The translations under genes and the position numbers were made by a program. Below the pieces are notes generated by a model that was not told the origin of the DNA, made no database searches, and saw only the letters and a program-made list of their open reading frames with translations. A stretch of DNA of 8,540 nucleotides from CAZIPZ01 sp964541075 (GTDB taxonomy: Bacteria > Acidobacteriota > Terriglobia > 20CM-2-55-15): NCBI GenBank assembly GCA_964541075.1, contig CAZIPZ010000178.1:1-8540 (forward strand), given 5' to 3'. Below, piece after piece: positions 1 to 5,400 of this stretch; position 1 is the first letter of the stretch, and every line of letters starts with the position of its first letter.

Positions 1-186
1 CATCGCGTCATTGCGCACAACAATGGCTTCCATTGGGAAAGTACCGTGCTTCTCTACAATCCACTAGCTGCAGTCACGGTAGGTTCTGCACTGCGAGATC
101 GACTGGAATGGATGCTGACGACAAGAATGCAAAATAGGAATGAATCAAGCGGGGAGATACTCGAGAACCGGATTTCAGACTGCTAA
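1..186 (+). CDS. C-terminal fragment of an unrecognised protein (5' end outside the window)
   Basis: Frame 1 is open from the first base to a TAA at 184-186, giving 61 residues that begin HRVIAHNNGFHWESTVLLYN and end ENRISDC. The fragment has a hydrophobic, folded-looking first half (around LLYNPLAAVTVGSALRDRLEWML) followed by a polar tail. I do not recognise the family and assign no function. Its stop overlaps the stop of the convergent nuclease gene on the minus strand (TAG, complement of 183-185). This tail-to-tail packing supports both frames being real, because neither leaves a gap. The start and most of the protein lie to the left of the window. A chance open frame of this length cannot be excluded. 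Confidence 0.45.
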   Translation, partial: HRVIAHNNGFHWESTVLLYNPLAAVTVGSALRDRLEWMLTTRMQNRNESSGEILENRISDC

Positions 187-905
187 AACCGCTTTTCGTA
201 CTCGCGACTAATGCGCGTCAAGATCGCGCCGTAGTCTCGGAAGGTTTCGCGATAGTCAATCCATTCGAACGGGAACGTTCCGGCATTCGTTGCTCGAAAA
301 CGCAAAACAAGAAACTCATCGAATTTTCCCGCGATCTCCTCTCGAAGTCGTGATTCCGCCTGGGCAGCTTCCTGAATCGGGTGCGCGTATTTCTTCCCGT
401 CTGTCGGCCACAGGCGATCGCCTTCATAACTCGTGTAGCTTGGAGACCAATTGATTCCAACGACCGCGACACAAATCGGCGTACCACCTTTACGCTTGAA
501 ATGCTGAACCTGATTGCTGAGATCCGTCATGACGCGGTCAATCTGCTTGATCATTGCTTTCGCAAGAATCTTTACCTCGATGCCGATCTCAACAGTGGCA
601 ATGCGGCCACGCGCCACCTTGAAACCAGGCAGAGCAAGCGCGTCCTCTCCGGGAATCAGTTCGCCAAACGTGCCGTCACCGCGCCGAGCCTTCACACCCT
701 GCCGTACGTTTTGAACGTTTATGACTCGCTCGTGGTTTTCGATGCGGGAGACAAGTTTGGACGACTTGTGGAGATTGTGAAGATCTTCATAAAACTCAAT
801 GGCGACGGAGTCGCCGATCGACGAATCTCGGTGTTTGTACCGAGTACCTTCAAAGACGTTTTGAAATCTTTCAAGAAGTCGATATTTCCGCGAACTCCGG
901 CTCAT
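183..905 (-). CDS. Probable type II restriction endonuclease (PD-(D/E)XK-like)
   Basis: This encodes 240 residues starting at the ATG complementary to 903-905. The reading frame extends further upstream to a TTG at 959, but that start has no ribosome binding site and lies deeper inside the methyltransferase gene. The family is not recognised by name. The stretch around residues 82-112 (GELIPGED, then a beta-strand-like ATVEIGIEVKIL) can be read as a PD-(D/E)XK nuclease core: D88 or E106 as the first acidic residue, E110 and K112 as the ExK pair. A hydrophobic strand follows at 143-151 (PICVAVVGI), as in that fold. Seen directly: the motif-like pattern, and the position immediately downstream of, and overlapping by 35 bases, a DNA methyltransferase on the same strand. 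Inferred: it cuts the site that methyltransferase protects. Expression after the methyltransferase, by translational coupling, would suit a safe order of modification before cutting. It could instead be another accessory nuclease. Confidence 0.6.
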   Translation of the reverse strand: MSRSSRKYRLLERFQNVFEGTRYKHRDSSIGDSVAIEFYEDLHNLHKSSKLVSRIENHERVINVQNVRQGVKARRGDGTFGELIPGEDALALPGFKVARGRIATVEIGIEVKILAKAMIKQIDRVMTDLSNQVQHFKRKGGTPICVAVVGINWSPSYTSYEGDRLWPTDGKKYAHPIQEAAQAESRLREEIAGKFDEFLVLRFRATNAGTFPFEWIDYRETFRDYGAILTRISREYEKRF

Positions 906-1929
906 TGAATTCTGATGTGTCCTCTGAGGATGCCAACCTCGGATTAACCGGGCCGACAAGCTTCAGCTTTGCCATCGCTGCTGCCAGGCGGTCCTTCGCC
1001 ATCCGAAGATACTTAGCATCGATTTCGTTACCGATGGAGTTTCTCCCGCAGTTCACAGCTGCAACACTGGTCGAGCCGGTACCGACGAAAGGATCGAGCA
1101 CAGTATCGCCAGCGAACGAAAACATCTGGATTAAGCGCTCCGCAAGTTCGACTGGGAAAGGCGCAGGATGTCCGGAACGAGTCGATGCGCCCTTAATGTC
1201 TGTCCAAAAGGAGAGAAACCAAGATTGCATTTCTTCTTTTGTTAGCATCGATAGCGCTTTTTGAACTGGACTGACAGAACGATAACCGCCGCCCTTGCGG
1301 AGGAAAAGAATGTATTCGATATCGTTCTTAACCACGGCACCTGGTTGGTACGGCTTTCCGTAGAATCCAGCGCCGTTGCCTTCCGACTCCGTCACACCGT
1401 TTGCAATCTTGTGCCAAAGAATCGGTGTAAGGCAGTCCAAGTCGAGCGCGCGTGCTCGAACCTGAATGTCCGCGTGAAGCGGCATGATGAAATGTCGGCC
1501 GGCCTTTTTGCGGGGAATGCACACGTCTCCAACTACGCAGCAGATTCGTCCACCCGGAACAAGAACGCGCTGGCATTGTGCCCAAACCTTGTCGAGTTCA
1601 TTCAGGAAACGCTCGTAGTCCTCAATGTGTCCCATCTGTCCGGCCGTGTGGTTGTATTCCTTCAGCGTCCAGTACGGGGGAGAAGTAACGACGAGATGAA
1701 TGGATTCATCTGGAATCCACGACAGGTCTCTCGCATCACCGAGATGTAACTTGTGAATCGTTTTATCAAATGGGGCCGGCCAAGGTTCTTGCCGGTATCG
1801 CATATTCGCGGCTTGAAGTGCCGCCAAAGCTTCGGGTGTATTGTCCGCTACAGGCAGTCGAGCATGCGTTGTTTTCATATACGATCCCCGCATTGCGCGA
1901 CTCGGGATCGCTGTTGATCGTTTTGACAT
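871..1929 (-). CDS. Site-specific DNA methyltransferase, beta class, probably N4-cytosine or N6-adenine
   Basis: This encodes 352 residues transferring a methyl group from S-adenosylmethionine to a base within a short DNA target. Motif order is that of beta-class amino-methyltransferases: a LHLGDARDL segment at residues 61-69, catalytic motif IV TSPPYW at 82-87, then a variable target-recognition region, and last the AdoMet-binding motif DPFVGTGSTS at 279-288 followed by GRNSIGNEID. The (S)PPY form of motif IV is frequent in N4-cytosine enzymes, but some N6-adenine enzymes share it, so the methylated base is not settled. The start is the ATG complementary to 1927-1929. It is preceded by AAGGAAG on the minus strand (complement of 1934-1940), a good binding site; an in-frame TTG or CTG-type start at 1953 lacks this. 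A further ATG lies at residue 18. The C-terminal tail after residue 325 is acidic and low in complexity, and it overlaps the nuclease start. Confidence 0.93.
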   Translation of the reverse strand: MSKRSTAIPSRAMRGSYMKTTHARLPVADNTPEALAALQAANMRYRQEPWPAPFDKTIHKLHLGDARDLSWIPDESIHLVVTSPPYWTLKEYNHTAGQMGHIEDYERFLNELDKVWAQCQRVLVPGGRICCVVGDVCIPRKKAGRHFIMPLHADIQVRARALDLDCLTPILWHKIANGVTESEGNGAGFYGKPYQPGAVVKNDIEYILFLRKGGGYRSVSPVQKALSMLTKEEMQSWFLSFWTDIKGASTRSGHPAPFPVELAERLIQMFSFAGDTVLDPFVGTGSTSVAAVNCGRNSIGNEIDAKYLRMAKDRLAAAMAKLKLVGPVNPRLASSEDTSEFNEPEFAEISTS

Positions 1930-1933
1930 AAAT

Positions 1934-1940
1934 CTTCCTT
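1934..1940 (-). promoter_or_regulatory. Ribosome binding site of the methyltransferase gene
   Basis: On the minus strand this reads AAGGAAG, four bases before the ATG at 1929. It decides the start in favour of this ATG over the upstream alternative at 1953. No equally good -35/-10 pair was found further upstream. A TATACG on the minus strand around 1974-1979 could be a -10 element, but it has no clear -35. Confidence 0.6.
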
Positions 1941-2058
1941 TACTCAAATGCAAGCAAAGGGCCTGACTCTACGTATAGCGGTGAGCCGGGACAGAAAAGG
2001 TCCGAAGAACGACCATATCGATTGGGCTGCTCGATGTTTGAAAAAATCTTCGTGTTTC

Positions 2059-2068
2059 CAATGCATTG
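2059..2068. promoter_or_regulatory. Perfect 10-base palindrome CAATGCATTG in the divergent intergenic region, possible operator
   Basis: CAATGCATTG is its own reverse complement. It lies between the divergent methyltransferase (start 1929) and HTH-protein (start 2114) genes, 45 bases upstream of the latter. A perfect palindrome between divergent genes, next to a gene for a putative DNA-binding protein, is the arrangement expected of an operator. The core CCAATGCAT recurs at 2322-2330 inside the HTH gene, which may be chance. A TTGAAA at 2038-2043 could be a -35 for the rightward gene, but no matching -10 is convincing. Confidence 0.25.
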
Positions 2069-2102
2069 TGGACATTTATGCTGCCGGTTTTGGGCTGGCG
2101 CA

Positions 2103-2108
2103 GAGGGG
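2103..2108 (+). promoter_or_regulatory. Ribosome binding site of the HTH/coiled-coil gene
   Basis: GAGGGG ends five bases before the ATG at 2114-2116 and selects that start over the in-frame TTG at 2066, which has no such site. Confidence 0.6.
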
Positions 2109-2113
2109 CATTT

Positions 2114-3283
2114 ATGAGTGAACCGATTAGCGTTACTCGGCAAGAACTCTACGAATTGATTTGGAGCCAGCCTGTTGTGAAAGTGGCATCTCGTTTCGGC
2201 GTTTCTGATGTTGCGGTGGCGAAAGCCTGTCGGAGGCACAACATTCCCATTCCTGGCCGCGGTTATTGGGCTCGTATTGAGGCTGGGCAAGAGCTGAAGA
2301 GGCCGCCGCTTCCGGAACCGGCCAATGCATCGCAGCGGATAGAATTTTCGGGTGGAAAGGAAAAATCCGAGCTGGAGATCGAAAGCATCTTACCGGAAAT
2401 CGCGTTCGAACGTGATCCGGCAAATCAGATTGTCGTCCCGGATGAACTGACAGATCCGCATCAGCTTGTTCGGCGTACGCGGACCGTCATGAGAACCGCC
2501 AAGACTGACGAGCACCATTTGCTCATCCCTTGCGAGGATGCGCTCGATGTTCATGTTTCAAAGGGCCAACTCGATCGTGCGCTACGCATCATGGACGGCC
2601 TCATTAAGGCGCTGGAAAAGCGCGGTCGGAATGTCGCCGTGGTGATAGTAAAGCCGAAGGTGGAAGCGAACAGATACTACGGCGGTATGGCGCCGCCTGA
2701 ACCTCCCGCGAGGCCTTTCACGCGAATCAATATTTCCGGTATCGCGGTAAGCATCGGCGTAACGGAACACTTGAAACCGGTTCCTCATGTGATGACCGCT
2801 GACGAGAAACGAAATGCAGCGCGCGGTTACACGTACGGGATTCCAAAGCACGATTTCGAGCCAAGCGGTAATTTGATTTTGAGCGTGAAAGACCCGACCG
2901 GCCTTGGAGTCCGTTCAACATGGGCCGACGGGAAAGCGCAAAGAGTCGAGAACTGCCTGAATAAGTTCATCGCCGGCTTGTACGTGATTGCGGAGGCAGA
3001 GAAGAAAAGAATCCAAAAACATCAGCAATGGGAACGCGAATGGAAAGAAGCTGAGGCGCGTCGCCTCGAACAGCAGCGGCTTCGAATGGAAGAAGAGGAA
3101 AGGATCAGACAGCTCGATCAAAATCTAGCGGCGTGGAAGAAAGCCCAGGATGTCCGCGCATACGCGGACGCGCTAGAGAAGCTCGTCGTTGCCCGATCGG
3201 GTGCAATTGAAGCCGGCAGCGACGCTGAAAAACGCCTTCAATGGCTTCGAGCATATGCTGGCCGAATCGATCCTCTCAAATGA
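2114..3283 (+). CDS. Conserved-type hypothetical protein with N-terminal helix-turn-helix and C-terminal coiled coil
   Basis: This encodes 389 residues; the molecular function is unknown. Residues 8-52 (VTRQELYELIWSQP, then a GVSDVAVAKACRRHNIP segment and GRGYWA) look like a helix-turn-helix: a helix, a turn at SRFGVSD, a recognition-type helix DVAVAKACRRHN, then an aromatic GRGYWARIEAG cap. I recall this N-terminal pattern from uncharacterised proteins in accessory regions of proteobacteria, but I cannot name a family. Residues 100-290 form a mixed alpha/beta middle without a catalytic motif I can identify. Residues 293-345 are almost entirely charged and helical (EKKRIQKHQQW, EARRLEQQRLRMEEEERIRQ), a predicted coiled coil. 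There is no signal peptide or membrane segment, so it should be cytoplasmic. It is transcribed away from the restriction-modification pair. It could be a regulator of that pair or of the transfer operon, or a separate defence or anti-restriction function. Confidence 0.85.
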   Translation: MSEPISVTRQELYELIWSQPVVKVASRFGVSDVAVAKACRRHNIPIPGRGYWARIEAGQELKRPPLPEPANASQRIEFSGGKEKSELEIESILPEIAFERDPANQIVVPDELTDPHQLVRRTRTVMRTAKTDEHHLLIPCEDALDVHVSKGQLDRALRIMDGLIKALEKRGRNVAVVIVKPKVEANRYYGGMAPPEPPARPFTRINISGIAVSIGVTEHLKPVPHVMTADEKRNAARGYTYGIPKHDFEPSGNLILSVKDPTGLGVRSTWADGKAQRVENCLNKFIAGLYVIAEAEKKRIQKHQQWEREWKEAEARRLEQQRLRMEEEERIRQLDQNLAAWKKAQDVRAYADALEKLVVARSGAIEAGSDAEKRLQWLRAYAGRIDPLK

Positions 3284-3566
3284 TTCGATTCTATCTTCAA
3301 GATTCGTTTCGAAATGTGGCTGGGACGTGCATTCGTTCCCGACCATGGCGGGCTCGTCGCGATAAATTCGTAATATAGCCTTCTCCAACGCTCTTTCCTC
3401 CAAACTGCTCACAAAAGACCTACAAGAATCTTTTGTGGCAAGCGTCATTTTGGGCTTTGTCGGAGCCGTCTTCATATGTGGGCCATTTTTGCAAAGCACG
3501 ACCAAACCCCATTGATCGACTTCAGAAACATTTCTTAGCGCCTGTCATCGGAGGTCGTTCCCACAT

Positions 3567-3583
3567 CTTTTTAGTAGAGGGGC
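3567..3583 (+). repeat. Direct repeat copy 1 (CTTTTTAGTAGAGGGGC)
   Basis: This matches copy 2 at 3778-3794 in 15 of 17 positions, with the last nine bases TAGAGGGGC identical. A weaker relative with CTTAA and TAGAGG spaced differently lies at 3631-3644. The copies are 211 bases apart on the same strand in the region upstream of the transfer operon. They could be binding sites for a regulator or relaxosome protein. The significance of two copies is modest. Confidence 0.45.
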
Positions 3584-3777
3584 ACCAAGAATCGGAAGGC
3601 CGAGCTGTCACAACCAAGCCTCCTCGCGGACTTAACGGTAGAGGTACTGATGTCTGTCGGAGACGTGTGGCATGGTCGTTCAACATCAAAGGGCAGAAAT
3701 GAGCCGAAGAGGATGATCCCAGCAGACACACAAAAAATATTTTCGAACTTCTGTCCCTGAGTGCCTTTCCCATGGCC

Positions 3778-3794
3778 CTTCTTAATAGAGGGGC
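3778..3794 (+). repeat. Direct repeat copy 2 (CTTCTTAATAGAGGGGC)
   Basis: This is the second copy of the motif at 3567-3583, ending 56 bases before the ATG of the ATPase gene. It is close enough to the operon start to act as an operator or to lie in the 5' leader of its transcript. Confidence 0.45.
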
Positions 3795-3807
3795 GAAGTG
3801 CGCCTCC

Positions 3808-3879
3808 ATGGAAATCGATAGCGTTTTCGAATTAGCGGAGGACTTTGAAAATGAGCAACGTAAGAACAGCGATTACTGA
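3808..3879 (+). CDS. Possible short leader ORF overlapping the ATPase start
   Basis: An ATG at 3808 opens a 23-codon frame ending TGA at 3877-3879, in a different frame from the ATPase gene, whose start at 3851 lies inside it. The peptide begins MEIDSVFELAEDFENEQ and is acidic and helix-forming. The nearest purine-rich tract, AGGGG at 3789-3793, is 14 bases upstream, which is too far to be a good binding site. If translated, it could couple translation to the ATPase gene. It may equally be chance. Confidence 0.15.
   Translation: MEIDSVFELAEDFENEQRKNSDY
3837..3841 (+). promoter_or_regulatory. Ribosome binding site of the ParA-like ATPase gene
   Basis: GGAGG lies nine bases before the ATG at 3851. 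The in-frame TTG at 3845 would leave only three bases, so the ATG is chosen. Confidence 0.7.
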
Positions 3880-4621
3880 AGACGCGAGCATTGCCGCGGT
3901 CAGCCCAGAGAAAAGAGTGCTCCTTTCGATGGGCGGGAAAGGAGGTGTCGGAAAGACAAGCGTCATGGCGACGTTGGCCGAATGGTTCGAAATGAACGAG
4001 ATTCCCGTGAAGCTGCTCGATCTCGATACCGAAAACAAAGCCCGGGGCTCACTCACACATTTCTTCGGTGGCAGCGTGCCGAAGGTGAACATCCATTCGC
4101 CGGCTGGGCTCGACGCGTTTATTGATCACTTGGCGGACGGTCCGCCGGTGATCCTCGCCGACATGGGAGCAGGTTCCGGTCACGTCACCCACGATTGGTT
4201 CGAGAAAATGTATCCGGACGTTGCACACGCCGGAATCGCTTTCACGGCAATCGGTGTTGTTACTGCGGACCCGGCGAGTGTCGAAAGTATCCTGGCGTGG
4301 GCCGAGCGCCTGCAAAGACGAGTCGCGTACCTGATTGTCGAAAACCACATCACACAACATCCGGATTTTACCTATTGGCGCGAGAGCGATCAGGCCAAGG
4401 ATTTTCAGAAGAGATTTCAGCCTTCCGTCATCCAGATGGATTATCGCCTGCCGGATCTGGAAAACGCCGCACGGAATCATGGCGTAACACTGGGAAATGT
4501 GGCCCTCAGGAGGACGCGTGCGACGGAATTGCAAAAGGCGTCGCTGGTGATGAGAGCCCAAAGCTACCGTCGCCGAATCTTTTCCGAGTTCGAAAAAGTG
4601 AAAGGGTTGTTGTTGCCGTGA
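3851..4621 (+). CDS. ParA/MinD-family ATPase of the transfer operon, TraL-like
   Basis: This encodes 256 residues forming a cytoplasmic P-loop ATPase of the deviant Walker A class. GGKGGVGKT at residues 28-36 carries the signature second lysine (K30) that marks ParA/MinD/Soj proteins and lets the ATP-bound dimer form. A Walker A' segment follows at 55-62 (LLDLDTEN), and a Walker B-like hydrophobic strand ends at D104 (PPVILADMG). The family uses ATP-driven dimerisation to position DNA or protein complexes on the nucleoid or membrane. Genes of this type occur beside relaxase genes; TraL of the IncP plasmid RP4 is the comparison I would make. No partner of ParB type is next to it, so plasmid partition is less likely than a transfer role, though not excluded. 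It is first in the operon, and the following gene starts within its stop codon (GTGA at 4618-4621). Confidence 0.85.
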   Translation: MSNVRTAITEDASIAAVSPEKRVLLSMGGKGGVGKTSVMATLAEWFEMNEIPVKLLDLDTENKARGSLTHFFGGSVPKVNIHSPAGLDAFIDHLADGPPVILADMGAGSGHVTHDWFEKMYPDVAHAGIAFTAIGVVTADPASVESILAWAERLQRRVAYLIVENHITQHPDFTYWRESDQAKDFQKRFQPSVIQMDYRLPDLENAARNHGVTLGNVALRRTRATELQKASLVMRAQSYRRRIFSEFEKVKGLLLP

Positions 4622-5388
4622 GCGCAACGCCGTTAGCGGACGATTTTCCAGAGGCCGGCCTCATCGATCGTATTGCCAATGGCATGCCCGACGATGTTCG
4701 CGCTGCCTACTATCGCGAACTGATGCATTGCCGCTCGCTTCCGCAGAGCGACGAGATGCTTCGCATACTGCGCATCATGCAGATCCTGACGTTTCTGATC
4801 CAGCGGGCGCCGGAGATCGTGGTTAGCGAGCGAGAACAGATCGAGCAAATCTGCACCCGTCTAATCGAGGTTCTGCAAACCACCACTACATCAATCGAGA
4901 CGTATCAATCGCAGTTGGACGAACGACTCGCTCAGCTTCCGGATGAGATTGCAGAACGATTACGACCGCACTCCATCGCTGCAGCGATTAACGAGAGCCT
5001 GCAGCAACAGTTTCGGAAATCGACCATTCCTGCAACCGAAAGAGCATTGGAAATCATCGCGAACCGAATGGAGAGGGTCCTCGTGGTTTTTTCGGAGAGA
5101 CTCCAAAGGCTCGAAGCCGCTAACAGAAATGCAGCCGACACTATGGTTTCGACCAGCAATAAAGCAATCGAGGCCGTACTTCGGGAGGGCCAGCGTTTGT
5201 CACGACAGTACAGATGGCCGTTCTATGCGATTGCGGCGTTCATTCTCGTCCTGACCTTTCTTTCCGGGGCACGAGTCCAACACTGGTGGGATTCCCGGAC
5301 GGACCAGGTCAAGCAAACGATTGTGACTCCAGCTCAGCCCGTCGAGCCGATCAAGGTGAATGCGGCGGGAAAGGCCGGCCGCCGGTAA
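4618..5388 (+). CDS. Coiled-coil protein with one C-terminal membrane segment, probable transfer accessory protein
   Basis: This encodes 256 residues from a GTG that shares bases with the TGA of the ATPase gene, so translation is probably coupled. The frame is open far upstream (to 4195), but that part overlaps the ATPase gene and is not coding. Residues 1-195 are helical and charged, with long heptad-like stretches (around 66-105 and 140-195), a probable coiled coil. Residues 199-219 (YRWPFYAIAAFILVLTFLSG) are a single membrane span, flanked on the N side by several arginines. This predicts a large cytoplasmic N-terminal part and a short tail of about 35 residues outside the inner membrane. 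There is no signal peptide. The layout resembles small membrane proteins next to TraL-type ATPases (RP4 TraM is one comparison), but I see no sequence signature that proves it. A plausible job is anchoring the relaxosome or the ATPase to the membrane. Confidence 0.75.
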   Translation: MSATPLADDFPEAGLIDRIANGMPDDVRAAYYRELMHCRSLPQSDEMLRILRIMQILTFLIQRAPEIVVSEREQIEQICTRLIEVLQTTTTSIETYQSQLDERLAQLPDEIAERLRPHSIAAAINESLQQQFRKSTIPATERALEIIANRMERVLVVFSERLQRLEAANRNAADTMVSTSNKAIEAVLREGQRLSRQYRWPFYAIAAFILVLTFLSGARVQHWWDSRTDQVKQTIVTPAQPVEPIKVNAAGKAGRR

Positions 5389-5392
5389 GAGG
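5389..5392 (+). promoter_or_regulatory. Ribosome binding site of the relaxase gene
   Basis: GAGG directly follows the stop of the membrane-protein gene and ends eight bases before the GTG at 5401. It supports a GTG start and continuous translation of the operon. Confidence 0.6.
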
Positions 5393-5400
5393 TAGATCGC

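Larger units (their letters stand above)
3284..3850. other. Long intergenic region without a convincing gene; candidate control region or oriT
   Basis: About 570 bases separate the HTH gene from the transfer operon. Frames here on either strand are poor: they lack ribosome binding sites and have unprotein-like composition. The region holds several short repeats: a 17-base motif ending TAGAGGGGC at 3567-3583 and again at 3778-3794; GGTCGTTC at 3553-3560 and 3674-3681; and TTTTCGAA at 3740-3747 and 3824-3831. It also has the palindrome AAAATATTTT at 3734-3743, and small hairpins at 3322-3340 (GGGACG pairing with CGTTCCC, one bulge) and 3650-3665 (ATGTCT with AGACGT around GTCGG). It sits directly upstream of a relaxase operon, where oriT or the operon promoter is often found. 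No known nic sequence is recognised with confidence. Confidence 0.4.

Noticed and set aside
381..908. Long plus-strand frame antisense to the nuclease gene
   Set aside because: It is a shadow of the minus-strand gene. It has no binding site or motif, and the minus-strand frame fits the operon with the methyltransferase.
3322..3340. Hairpin GGGACG / CGTTCCC after the HTH gene as a terminator
   Set aside because: The stem is short with a bulge, and no T-run follows on either strand, so it is not a convincing intrinsic terminator.
3173..3505. Minus-strand frame of 110 codons antisense to the end of the HTH gene, with a helical-looking stretch (SFVSSLEERALEKAILRIY)
   Set aside because: No ribosome binding site precedes any of its starts (3505, 3475, 3448), and 111 bases lie antisense to a well-supported gene. 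It could be a decayed small gene but cannot be supported.
3433..3809. Open frames of about 90 codons on both strands in the intergenic region (3433-3702 plus, 3522-3809 minus)
   Set aside because: Their composition is not protein-like (many Cys, Pro, Ser, Arg), they start without binding sites and they show no recognisable motif.
4195..4617. Upstream extension of the membrane-protein frame
   Set aside because: It overlaps the ATPase gene, its translation is Arg/Cys/Gly-rich shadow sequence, and the GTG at 4618 overlapping the ATPase stop is the natural start.
3851..4621. Reading the ATPase as a plasmid partition ParA
   Set aside because: There is no ParB-like gene or centromere-like iteron array beside it, and it is transcriptionally joined to transfer genes. 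This alternative is kept only as a minor possibility.
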